DNA of 64,000 nucleotides from the NCBI RefSeq assembly GCF_023065955.2, contig NW_026623100.1:70250727-70314726 (forward strand), read 5' to 3'. Origin of the DNA: Ursus arctos. Taxonomy: Eukaryota > Chordata > Mammalia > Carnivora > Ursidae. Positions 24,270 through 34,918 of the stretch are shown one piece after another (the stretch's first letter is position 1; each line of letters begins with the position of its first letter). Below the pieces are notes generated by a model that was not told the origin of the DNA, did no database searches, and saw nothing but the letters and a program-made list of their open reading frames with translations. The position numbers were made by a program, and so were the translations under genes.

Positions 24270-24459
24270 GGACTCCTAGTACAAGTTGCCTTTGAGGATG
24301 CGAACCCTATTTGATTCTACTTGGTATCCCCAGTACGGAGCACAGGGCCTGGCACAAGGCGGTTGCACACGTATGCCCTTCCAGTTACTCCTCAGATCTT
24401 TAACTGTGAATGTTCAGTTAATAACTAAAGTAGCTTAAGAACTTGATGTTGGAGAGAGA

Positions 24460-24625
24460 GCAGGGCCAGGAGCAGTCTGGGTTCTTATTTCTGCTCCAAA
24501 TGAGCTGTGTGACCTTGGGCAGCCCTCCAGCCCCATGGACCTCAGTTTTCCATCTTTAAAATGATGGGGTCAGGTTGAATGACCTCTGGTCTTCCTCCCA
24601 CATCCAGTAGTATATGGAATTAAAA
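24460..24625 (+). mobile_element. MIR
   Basis: GAGCTGTGTGACCTTGGGCA, GACCTCAGTTTTCCATCTTT and AAAATGATGGGGTCAGGTTG mark the MIR core and 3' part. Confidence 0.87.
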
Positions 24626-24713
24626 ATAACACTATTTTACAGAAAACAATAGTAATTCTAATGACATCAGCTTTGATGTTGTAAAAATCTACCTTTGCAG
24701 TCCTCTTTTTTCT

Positions 24714-24911
24714 TTTTTTCTTTTATTTTTTTTAATTTATCCGACAGAGATAGAGACAGCCAGCGAGAGAGGGAACACAAGCAGTGGGAGTGGGAGAGGA
24801 AGAAGCAGGCTCATAGCGGAGGAGCCTGATGTGGGGCTCGATCCCATAACGCCAGGATCACGCCCTGAGCCGAACGCAGACGCTTAACCGCTGTGCCACC
24901 CAGGCGCCCCT
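24714..24911 (-). mobile_element. CAN-SINE, young subfamily
   Basis: Antisense full copy: T-rich tail, GAGACAGCCAGCGAGAGAGG, AAGAAGCAGGCTCATAGCGG, GGGCTCGATCCCATAACG, head ending CCACCCAGGCGCCCC. Target duplication TCTTTTTTCT at 24704-24713 and 24912-24921. Confidence 0.96.
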
Positions 24912-24921
24912 TCTTTTTTCT

Positions 24922-27900
24922 ATTCCTTAACTTGAATTCCCATTTTTCGTTTTCCAAAAAGTGGTAGCAAAGGTTAAGAACTGCTCTGGGCCACCTTTAA
25001 AAGCCTGATAGGCACCTGTCCTGTCAGCGAGACCTACCTGAGCCAGGAAGAACGATGCCAGGGACTCATCATGACTGCTCCCTGGACACCCTGAATAAAC
25101 CTGGAAACTCAGAGAAACCACCTTTCAAGGAGATCATGAGCCCTGCTGGGTCCATCCTGGCCTCCATCCCAGAGTAGCAAGAAACAGTGAACATCAGAAA
25201 CTGGGCAGTGTGGATAAGGCTGGAATCCCTTTTCCAAAGCCCGGCCACCCTCCCTATCTTGTGTTCCAGGGGACAGGAAGGTGGCTTTTCTTAGGATCAG
25301 ATGTGACTCTACCAGTGACTGGTCCATGCTGCCAGGCACACAGTGGGTTCAGATCCCTGGGATGGAATGGAAAGTTGCTCTCCCTATGAGACTCTGCCAC
25401 CCACTACCCTATAGGCCAGAAAACTTGGTGGCTTTGCTAAGAGAAACAAACATGGCTTTGGGTTCCAGCCCACCAAGATCAAACTCCTTGAACCAGAAGG
25501 AAAGAAAAATCACCCCCACCCTGAGAAGTTCTTTGTAAAATCATTCTTAGCTAGAAGATTCCTTGAATTCAGCCCTAAAGAACTGGGAAGTGATTGGCAT
25601 CAGCAGAGGGTACTCTAGGGGTACCACTTAATGTCTTCCAGCCAAGCCAGCAAAATACCCTAAATTCCTTGAAAGGGTTGGGGTGGGGGGGTCATGTGAG
25701 AACCATGTTGGTGAGGCCACTGTTTACAAAGTATGCCACCACGCAGGTGTCCAGCCGGTAGGGAGAGAGCCCTCCCCATGCCAGTGACAGCGTGCTGGCA
25801 GTGACAAGAAGTGTGAGGTCACTGGCTATGGCTGCCCCGCCACTCCCTGAAGTCACTTCAGGTCAGATGGAGCTAAGCAGCAGAAACAGCTGCAATTCAG
25901 AGCAGGCAGGAAACGGGAGACAGCACGCAAATGGCTGCCCAGGAGCCCCCCAGAAAGAGCCCAGAGGCCACAAGGCAAGTCAGTTTGCCAGGTGAGTTTC
26001 CAGAGCCAAAGATTCTTCCTTGCTTCTGCTGGTCCCTGCCATGGATTGACAGTGTCCACTTCAGTGGGCGGAATCAGCTACGTATCTTGTGGACTCAGCA
26101 TAAAAAAAGCATGGGCTCCCTGTACAAAAATTGAAAATCTCAAGATGGCCATGGCATTGCGTGCCCGTGAAGCCGGCTCTGGCTGTGGGGATCTTCTGAT
26201 TCTGCGCAAGTCCTTCCCGTTGGAGTTCACCCTCACAGTTTGAGGACAAGTTAATCACCAGCACCATTTCTATCTGCTTGAAGAAAACGAACTCCCGCAG
26301 CTACAATGCTTCCATTCTACAGGCATCGACTGAGCACCGACCTGTGCCTTCGTGGCACTTACGAAGCATGTTGCTTCCGTCCTCCCCAAACCTGCCAGAG
26401 ATGGCTCGCAAGCAGGAGACTTCGCAGTAGCTCCTTCATGAAACAACTGTCCCTGAAAGTCACACCACTCAATACGAAATCGTTCCTTGAAGGTTCTTCA
26501 TACTCTGATTGTTGTCTCCACGGCAGGGCCAGCAGCTCTTGGTGTCACATGGAAGGTCCTCATTTAGTCCGTCATTCAATGAAAGTTTACTCAGTGCTTG
26601 GGCCAGGCCCAGGTCTAGATGCCCTGGGTACAAATAATTGTAGGATGAGTCCTTAGACTCCAAGAGATCACCTTTTAGATGGGAGCCATGTAAGTAATTA
26701 GAGACTCCACTAGAGAGGGATGGGGATGGTAAGAAAGGCAGGAACAATGTGTCTTGAGCAGAAGAGGGAGATTGAGGAAGTCAAGAAAGCCAGATGACAT
26801 TTGAGCTCTGCTTGGAAGACTGTATGGGAACAAAACTCAGGCTGTCCCTTCATGGGGACCTCTGTGAGGAGCACCCCCAGCTAAGTCCAGATCCCCTTCC
26901 CTCGTCCTAGTCTTCCCCAGCACCTGGGAATGCCTTCGGCAGCTCTTGCTTCTTGAGAGCTCCACCCATCTGGTACGTGAAATCCCCCACAACGTTTTGG
27001 ACCAGAGGCATCCAGCTGTGGCGTGAGCATGTTCAATGACAGGGAGCTCATGACCTTTGCCTGATGACCTTTTAGACTGTTCTGACTGCTCTAGTCTCCT
27101 TTCTTCTTTTGAGCCCAAATCTGCCTCTTGAACTTCTGTTGGTTCTGCCCTCGAGGCCCCACACAGACCTGACCAATAACTGATTCGCTCCCCGGAAGCA
27201 CACCGAACACCTTCTCTGTCCCGGCCAGCGTGCTGGCAACGTCTTAGCCCCCAGGAACTCACAGGCTGGTGGGTGGTTTCTGGAATACAGTGGATAAGTG
27301 CAGAGATAAGGATAACGCAAGGTGCTGGAGCTCTCTTACCCAGTCTTGAAAGGTCAAGAGGAGGCTCCCCATAGGAAATGATACTTACTCCGAGGCCTGG
27401 CCATACCACACCCGGCTAGGCCCCAAAGGCCCAGAGAAACAGCCACTCCTCACAAGAAAGGGAAAGACTATTGCCTTTCAAATTCCATGTTTATTCTCCA
27501 GAAACAAATACTAGAGGATTCTAATTGTAGCAGCCCTGCCCCTGTTCAGTGAAATACCCAGAGGTAGAAAGGAACATGATGACAGAGAGCTCCTAGGGAC
27601 AGGGAGTCTAGCTGGGTGCTCTCCTGTCCCCTGGCACCTGCGCACGCAGGCCTGACACACAGTAGGTGTGTAAGCCACGTGTGTGGAATAGACCAGACAG
27701 CCTTTGGGTGATTTCCCAAGCGTGGTGAAGCTTTCCAGCCAGCTTTGCCAGGAAAGGTTGGTGAACCAGGGTAAGGTGAGAGACGGGGGGAGATGGGGTA
27801 GGCTCGGGAGACTCACTCTGGGAAGCAGTGAAGAGAGTATGCCTTCCTGTCTTCCTCCGCCCAGCAGGTCTGCACCCCGAGCAGCACAGGCTTAGGAGGA

Positions 27901-29275
27901 AGAGCTGGATCAAGATGGGCTTTGGCTCTTAAAGGCAGAAGGACCGTGTATAAGAAGAGGCAGGAGGTCTCCCCAAAAGAGGAAACCCTGGCCATTCCTT
28001 GAAGAAGAGCTCTCAAATGCCCTCGTCTCAGAGCCCGGAACCCATTCTCCTGTGCTCACCCCAAACCTGCCTCCTCACTCTGTAAGAGCTCTGGCACCCT
28101 CCACCAGACGCACACGGGCAGGTCGTGGGGCTGCCGATGACAGGGGAACTGACTAATTACCAGGCCCGCGGCCCCAGATGGCAGCTGGATCAAACCCCAC
28201 CCGTAGACTCTCTGTCTTTGAGAGGGAACCCAAAAAAAGTTTTTCCTGCGGCCCTGAACCCCATTCCCAGTAGCCCTGACCAGCTGAGCCTCTAGCTCTC
28301 CAATTCCTGGACCCCCAGGATCTGATAGGCTGGGCCACTCCCTGCAGGAGGCAAATTCAGATCTCCTGGAACTCCACTGACATTTCAACTCTTGGGCTAG
28401 TCACCAAGGAGGGGCCTGACAAACCTTCATGTGGTTTGACGAGGATGTGTCCATAGCCCCCTCGGGGATCCATCCCAGATGCCTGTCTCCAGCCCCAACT
28501 CTGAAATCAGACTTTCTGCTTCCAAACAAGGTAAGCCAAGGGACCGTGCCTGACCTCGCCTCCCACCACTGACCACCACAGCACAGTCTCCCCCAGCCTG
28601 GAGGCCACCAGGCCGCAGACCCCCAGGTGTGGCCCAGACTCTTCAGAACTTGGAATGTGGCACAGCTGAGTCGATTCAGACATCCATTTCCAAGTCGCTT
28701 GGAGAAAACCTGCCAAAGCGAGCGGGCCAAGTCTCCATTCACCAGCCAGCCCTCCCCAGGGTACTGCCCTAGGTCCCATCAAGGTCGTGTATTACCAGAA
28801 ACTCAAGTTCAGAGTCGGCTTTCTGAAAAATCTGCAATGTGGGGAGTTTACCTCTGAATGAGAATTTCCATACCCCACCCCTGCCCTGTGCTCCTGCCCT
28901 GACAATACAATGTTTGTTCTTATTTAACAAGAAAGTAAAAACAAAACAAAAACAAACCTGGAGCCAACCCCGAACAAAGGCCTCTCCTGCAGTCAAATCC
29001 TGCAGTCTAATTAAGCCCGGCTCCCACCGCACGCCAGGAGAACCAGTTTGCCCAGACTTAAAGCGATTACAGCTCACTGGCGATGCAAGTTCGGTACATT
29101 CCTGCAGAAACCAAGCTCTGGGCTCTTGCTCTCAGAGGCACTGTGGTCAGATGATCAAGTCTCCTCATTTCTTTGTTTTCCCTTTCCATGGCGGGGTCTG
29201 TTGGTTTTGCTGAGCTCATAAAAGGCAGGGACTTGCTTTCTCAGGTTACAAACGCAGCAGCTAATTCCTGGGTCT
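24922..29275. other. Intergenic, no gene
   Basis: Mostly unique sequence with a few faint ancient-repeat phrases (for example 26570-26830). A CTCF-like motif GCCCCAGATGGCAG lies on the plus strand at 28171-28184. The segment 28895-29015 has forkhead-like cores (TGTTTGTT, AAACAAA) and CTAATTAAG. Open frames overlap on opposite strands without domains. Confidence 0.42.
28171..28184 (+). promoter_or_regulatory. Candidate CTCF motif
   Basis: GCCCCAGATGGCAG agrees with the published CTCF core at about 12 of 14 positions in forward orientation. Motif match only; occupancy is unknown. Confidence 0.3.
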
Positions 29276-29288
29276 TGCGCGCGCGCGT

Positions 29289-29326
<38 letters not shown>
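29276..29326 (+). repeat. (GC)n(AC)n alternating tract
   Basis: 51 bp of unbroken pyrimidine-purine alternation: a TGCGCGCG... part to about 29289 and then about 18 AC units. It is a microsatellite and a strong Z-DNA candidate. Confidence 0.93.
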
Positions 29327-29328
<2 letters not shown>

Positions 29329-29999
29329 CTAGTAGCTGGATCTTTCCAGCATACATTTCTTGACCACACTGGAGTGATCAGCTTTTTTCCTGGCATTTGC
29401 TTCACCTGTAAAAGTTACCAACTCTCCTTCCATCTGTGGCCATCCATGTCAGCAAGGTGAGGCTAGGCAGGCTCTCCCTGGCCCTGTGCCCCAGCCACCC
29501 TGCTCTTCAACCTGTGTGGATGGGTCAGCAGACTGATACAGTGTCCATCCAGTCCCTGCTGAGGACTCACGAACACCGTGCTCCTGGGAAGAAGGCCTGC
29601 TGCTTCCCCGACCTCCCTCAGCACTCAGGGGACTTAGCTCCTACTACCACATCCTCTGGGCCCCCCGTGGTGGGTACTTCCTTCCTGAGTGCCCATTCAT
29701 CCCATGCAATCCTGAGAATCCCCAGTTTATCAAGGACGCTCTGAACTCAAGCTATCATTCAGTAACTTCACCAAGCATCTACTATGTACCAGACCCTACA
29801 CGAGATGCTGGGGTTGCAAAAATAAGTATGATGCGATGCCTCGAGGAGCTCACAGTTGAAAAAGTCCTTGACAAACAAAAGATTGTTATACACTCATTTA
29901 TGCAGCACCATTTACTCCACTTGGTGCTTAAGGTGCTGAGATGAACCCACTAGAACGTCAGCAAGATTTATGGAGGGCTTAGGATGAGCTGGGCTCTGT
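29327..29999. other. Intergenic
   Basis: No gene. About 29755-29900 has ancient-repeat-like text (CATCTACTATGTACCAGACC, GAGATGCTGGGGTTGC) of a family I cannot name. Confidence 0.45.
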
Positions 30000-30115
30000 G
30001 CTGAGTATTTGGGTTGATCTCATTTAATCTTCAAAATTATTTCCATCCTACAAATAGAAAACCTGAGGTTTTCTGGTAGAGAGTAAAAGTAATTGGCCCA
30101 AAAATGCACAGATGC
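30000..30115 (-). mobile_element. MIR fragment cut by a SINE
   Basis: Antisense MIR-like text (CTCATTTAATCTTC, AAAACCTGAGG, GTAATTGGCCC) ends where the next CAN-SINE begins. Confidence 0.65.
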
Positions 30116-30282
30116 GGGCGCCTGGGTGGCTTAGTCGGTTAAGCGTCTGCCTTTGGCTCAGGTCATGATCCCAGGGTCCTGGGATCAAGTCCTGTGTCAG
30201 GCTCCCTGCTCCGCAGGGAGTCTGCTTTACCCTCTGTCCCTCCTCTCACTCGTTCTCTCAATCTCTCATAAGTCAATCTCTT
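30116..30282 (+). mobile_element. CAN-SINE lacking its A-tail
   Basis: Head GGGCGCCTGGGTGGCTTAGT, box ATGATCCCAGGGTCCTGGGA, then CT-rich body that stops at CTCATAAGTCAATCTC without the usual AATAAA block or A-tail. The 3' end has been deleted or eroded. Confidence 0.92.
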
Positions 30283-31719
30283 GATGGTGCTGAGCCTTCT
30301 GATTTTCTTGGCTAACTGGTGAGGCTGCTTACTAGTTGGTCACCGTGTCCTGGAAGCAAGCTGAACCACCTCAGCCTGCTGGAAAACTCACGGCTTTCTA
30401 AGCCTGGTTAGCACCCCTTTTCCATTTGAGTTGTTTATGCCTGCCTTGCAGTTCATCTCTATTTGTTCTTTCCAACTTGGCAGGGAACCAACTTTACAGT
30501 CTGTGATTTCTACCATTACCCATGAAGTAAAAACTTTGAACAATTCTCCCTTGGCACAGCTAAACACACCTTCCGAGAAACCAGGCTGGCTAATTTATGT
30601 TGGTGTTATCTCGTGCATGGAGTCTGGATCTCCATGTGGCCCTCAATTCTAGACTTTCTTAGAGGAAATTTGTAGCCACAAGATTGCTCAGCCTAGAGAA
30701 GGGGGGATAGATAGACGGATGCTCCCATTCACAGAGTCAGCTTGGTTATGTGACCAGATATCACACTTTCCCTTATTTGGCGACTGCTGAAGAATGTGTA
30801 TTTCACAAGTGACTTTTTGTTAGCACTCATATAAATAATACTTCTTATTCTGTCAGAGTCCCATTTATAATCTTTCTACCATTAAATAGCAAATACATTC
30901 CTGCATTCCTTTTAGGTGCCTCCAGAAGGTTTCAATTGTTTATTCAAAGGTCAAACAAGTTCTGGAATGAAATGAAATCAATCATTAACAAAGTGATGAG
31001 AAACTTGCTTCTGGTAACATTTGTTTCTTCCCTTTTCAGGATTCAAGAGAGAAGAAAAATAGGTCTCAATGATGGCCAGGGGACAGAGGTCCTAGAGTCA
31101 TAAAAGCCAGAGGCCTCGTTCCATAGCCCTTAGAATTCTACTTTCAGGTCACAATTTCTAAAATGGAAAACATGGGCCGGTCATGCTAATCTCCCAACCC
31201 AGAATCCAAAACCACCCAGCTGCCCCCAGCATCGAAGCCCAGCCTGAAGTTACTGCGGCTGTGCACATCCAGCCGCCCAGGGGTCCTGGGGAGGGTGGCC
31301 CACAGCCTTGGAACGGGCCCCTGCTCCTGACTGCTCATCCGGGATCCCTGGGAGTACTTCCCCAGGGAGCTTGTTGGGCCAAGCCCCCTGTGGGGGCCAG
31401 AGAAGGCCTTCTCTCAGTTGCTCTTGTCAGGGCCCAAAGCCCTGCCTTATGGGAGCACTTTCTTAACCTCCCTGGACTCAGCCCCTGTGATAAAAATAGG
31501 TGGTTACTCGTCACTGCTGCGTCACACATAACTCATGCCAAAACAGAGCAATTTCCCTGCTTCCTTCTTCCCCAGTACCTGAGGACCCCGGAACCTCCAC
31601 GCGCCCAGCCATTCTTTAACAGTCCTTCCCCTTGTTCCCCACAGCAGCTGTTCCCAATCTCTGTCACTTCCTTGGGTCTCTTAGAAGTTGATGCTCCCTG
31701 GGGAGCACGACCTGACTAG
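30283..31719. other. Intergenic; AT-rich candidate enhancer near 30780-31040
   Basis: No gene. The AT-rich part has three CATTCC-type (TEAD) cores and a TTCAAAGG TCF-like core. The later part (31180-31710) is GC-rich with overlapping open frames and no domains. Confidence 0.42.
30896..30969. promoter_or_regulatory. Cluster of three TEAD (M-CAT) motifs
   Basis: CATTCC at 30896-30901 and 30904-30909 in direct repeat (8-bp period), and GGAATG, the reverse form, at 30964-30969. Tandem M-CAT sites with a 2-3-bp gap are known to favour TEAD dimers. TCF-like CAAAGGTCAAA lies between them. Sequence match only. Confidence 0.35.
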
Positions 31720-31933
31720 CACGCACTGAGGTGGCTCAGTCAGTTAAGCATCCAACTCTTGGTTTCGGCTCAGGTCATGATCTCAGGGTCATGAGATTGA
31801 ACCCCATGTCAGGCTCCACACTCAGCGCAGAGTCGGCTTGAGATTTTCTCTCACCCTCTCCCTAAGGCCCTCCCCCCCACTCACTCACCCCCCCCAATAA
31901 ATAAATAACAATCTTAAAAAAAAAAAAAAAAAA
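31720..31933 (+). mobile_element. CAN-SINE, older subfamily
   Basis: Eroded head GCACTGAGGTGGCTCAGTCA, ATGATCTCAGGGTCATGAGA box, CGGCTTGAGATTTTCTCTCA body, C-rich segment, AATAAATAAATAA block and an A-tail of 18. Confidence 0.92.
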
Positions 31934-32767
31934 GAACAGAAGGAAATTTTTAATCCACCAGGTGTAACTTACAACTGGCTGTTGGATATGGTTTCTTCTG
32001 AAGCCCACTGACCCGGATGGCCCTCATGGGGTCTCTGCCTAACCTGGCCACCCACTTGAGCAGAAGTCTCCTCCCCTCCCCACAGCGCATCACCACCCAG
32101 CCAAGACCTTAAAATCACCTAAAGCAGCTCCTCAGGGAGACAAAGGGTCCCCCTTTCTCTATTACCTAAATGCCACTTTCTAAGACCTATCTCCCACTAC
32201 TTCCTTCTTCCAAGGAAGGTTGATCTGATGGACGTCCCCTCCCTTCAGGGGAGACTTTTCTCATCCGGATAGATCGCAGCCTTTCCTCATGACCTGAACA
32301 GCACACACTAGTCTAACTGTACAGAACGTACATGGACTGTGGTCTGAGAAGGAAGGTGAAAACCAGAAAGATGGTGTTTATCCAAAGTAGCCCATACCCG
32401 GTGCACATAAAGCCATACTCCACACTGCCTTCCGGGGCCCTGCCTCCAAATCTGCCCATCCTCTGCCTCTTCTTGTCTTAAATAATGGCATCAGTACCCT
32501 CAATGTCAGCCAAGCCAGAATCCTGGGGGTCAGCACCGTGCCCCCCACTCATATTCCCATACCTTCTATCTCCTGGGTGCCTTTCCGATCTGCTCTCTCC
32601 TCCCCACGTTGGTGTCTTGGTTCAGGCCTTCTCATCTCTACCTGGACCAGGAAGAAGTCTTCTTCACTGACCTTCTTGCCTCTGGCTTTCCCTGCTCCAA
32701 TCCATCCTCCACACGGTAGTCGGGGCGATTTTCTCAAATCAGTATCCCACTATTATGTAAGGTTGTC
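31934..32767. other. Intergenic with an unnamed ancient repeat
   Basis: About 32450-32745 resembles a common old mammalian repeat (phrases CCAATCCATCCTCCACACGG and GGCGATTTTCTCAAATC). No gene. Confidence 0.42.
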
Positions 32768-33570
32768 ATCCCAGAACCAGACAGCCTGGGTTCAAATCTG
32801 TATGAGTTCTGTGACCATAAGTTGTCTAACATTTTATGGCTCAGTTATCCCACCAGGAAGTGAGGGTAACAGTATCTACCTGAGTGTTGTCATAGAGATT
32901 GTGGTATACTGCTTCTAAAATGGCGCCCCCCCAAAAAATAAAAAAAAATAAAATGGCTCCCAATGGTCCCACCTTCTGGTGTGCATGCCCTGGGCAATGC
33001 CCTCCCACTGACTGTGCATTGGACCCAGTTACTTGCTTCTAATAGATAGAATATGGCAAAAGTCATGGGATGTCACCTCTGAGATTAGATTGTAGAAGAT
33101 TTGGACGTCTGTCTTGCCCACGCTCTCCCTCCCTCTGGCTCTTCTCTCTCACTTGCCCTGATAAAGCAAGCTTCCGTATTGTGACTGCCCTTTGGAGAGG
33201 CCTACATGGCAAGGAGCTGAATGTGACCTCAGCCAGTGAGAACTGAATCCTGCCAGCAGCCAAGTGAGTGGGCCAGAGAACAGACCTTCCCCAGAGGCGC
33301 CTTGAGATAAATCCAGCCCCAGCCAACACCTTGGTTACAGTTTTAAGAGAGACCCTGAGCCAGAGGACTCAGCGAAGCTATGTCTGGATTCCTGACTCAC
33401 AAAAACTGTGAGATAATAAATATTCTGAGCCACTAAGTTTTGAGATAAACTGTTATGCAACAACAGATAACTAATACAGAGATTAAATAAACGATACAGA
33501 GGAAGGGCTTAGAATAGGACCTGATACAGAGCCAATAAATATTAGCTGTCATCATTATCATTATTATTAC
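32768..33570 (+). mobile_element. MIR split by an LTR
   Basis: The 5' part (32768-32899) has AGACAGCCTGGGTTCAAATC, TCTGTGACCATAAGTTG and CAGTATCTACCTGAGTGTTG. The 3' part (33484-33570) resumes with TTAAATAAACGATACAGAGG, AATATTAGCTGTCATCATTA. The MLT1 LTR fills the gap. Confidence 0.85.
32900..33478 (+). mobile_element. MLT1-type LTR (ERVL-MaLR)
   Basis: Starts TGTGGTATACTGC and ends TAACTAATACA. Internal landmarks: GGATGTCACCTCTGAGATTA, CCTATGGAGAGG-like CCTTTGGAGAGGCCTACATG, AACTGTGAGATAATAAATAT (the poly(A) signal region) and CCACTAAGTTTTGAGATAA. Exact 5-bp target duplication GAGAT at 32895-32899 and 33479-33483. A C(8) plus A-rich expansion sits at 32924-32952. Confidence 0.88.
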
Positions 33571-34244
33571 TTGTTCAGACATTCTGCTAGATGGAAAGCT
33601 CCAGGAGGAGATGGAAGATACCTGCCTATTTATCTACTGGGTCCCAAGCTCCTGGAATAATGCTAAGCACAGACAGAGTCTTTGCATCAACAGGAAATAC
33701 TGATGAGTAAAAGAATGGGCAGGAAGGAATGAACTGGGCCCTCCAGACTCTTACGTCTCAGGCCAGAAAAGGGGTTGCTGAGAGCTGGGGGGTGGCAGGG
33801 GCGGGGGGAGAGCCTGAGTGCCCAGGTTCTCCCACCAGCCAGAAGATGGACCAAGTAAAGTGGTAAGGGACTGTCCCCCAACAGCCTGGAGTACAAGGTC
33901 CCGTGGTGGTATTCCAGCCTCCTGGAGCCCAGGCTGTATGTTTCCCAGGAGCACGTTACCACAAAGCGCCCTCGTATCCACCCCGCATCCCTGGAAGGCA
34001 CAGAGAAAACAATGAAACCACCATCACCAAACTTCTCTCCTGGCCTGTGTGTGGACAGGGAGGGGAGGGGAGCGGCTGTGTTTGTCTTGGCTGGGTAACA
34101 TCATTTTTCTTCACTGAAGAAATATATGCCAGAGGGCCTAGAAGTAGAAGGTAGTTCTCACCCAAGAGAGCTTTATTCCCCAGAGGCCAGGCCCCACAGT
34201 AATACGAAGAAGCTGTATTTCCTACATACCCATCACTGGACCCT
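33571..34244. other. Intergenic
   Basis: About 33575-33720 has L2-like tail phrases (GGAAAGCTCCAGGAGGAG, GTAAAAGAATGGGCAGGAA). Otherwise unique; no gene. Confidence 0.42.
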
Positions 34245-34480
34245 GTTTTAAAACCGAGTTCAAATGCCCCCTCCTCCATGAAGCCCTCCCCAACTTCCCA
34301 GGCTCCTGTTGTGCCCTGGGCCTAAGGCCTCTATTTTGAGCATGCTGTATTCAAAATACTAGTGAATGCATTCCCGGAATTGCCCGGCCCACCAGGCCAA
34401 GGACCTCTCCCTATTTGCTTTTGTATCTCTCATCTCAGCAGCACTGACAAAGTAGGTGCCATGTTGAATGAATTACCAAG
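34245..34480 (+). mobile_element. L2 3' end
   Basis: GAGTTCAAATGCCCCCTCCT, CCATGAAGCCCTCCCCAACT, AAGGACCTCTCCC and GTAGGTGCCATGTTGAATGA follow L2 order. Confidence 0.85.
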
Positions 34481-34728
34481 AGCTGTTGCATTCTGAATTC
34501 AGGAGCGGCAAGAATAAATCTCTAGAAGGACTTGAAACCCCCCTTTGCACAAGAATGTAGAGAAGATAGGGGTTAGCTGTGGTTCATCCTAGAAGGGAGG
34601 CTCCCAGAAAGTGCTGTACCCGCTGGGGTAAGGAAGAGATCCCCCTCAGTCTGAGGAATTCTAGCTACTTTCTTACTAGATGACTTCCCTCCCCTGTGTG
34701 TGGACAAGGACGCTCCCTTATTCTGAGC

Positions 34729-34918
34729 CAGTGGTTGTCAGAGTGTGGCCCCCAGACCAGCAGCGTCAGCATCACTTAGGACCTTGCTAGAAATTCAAGT
34801 TTTTGGACCCCACCTCAGACCTACTGGATCAGAAATTCAGGGGGCTAGGCCTAGCCATCTGTGTTGTAACCAGCCCTCCACGTCATTCTGAGGCAGGCTT
34901 AAGTTTGAAAACCGCTAT
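34729..34918 (+). mobile_element. MER5A-type hAT element
   Basis: CAGTGGTTGTCAGAGTGTGG, CCAGCAGCGTCAGCATCACT, CTACTGGATCAGAAATTCAG, ACCAGCCCTCCACGTCATTC and AGTTTGAAAACCGCTATTCT, with short inverted ends. Confidence 0.88.

Larger units (their letters stand above)
20800..24459. other. Intergenic, no gene
   Basis: Long, partly GC-rich unique stretch. Overlapping open frames on both strands (21016-21723, 22384-22644, 23121-23728) have no domains. A short L2-like tail is visible at about 24305-24385 (TATCCCCAGTACGGAGCACA). Confidence 0.45.
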
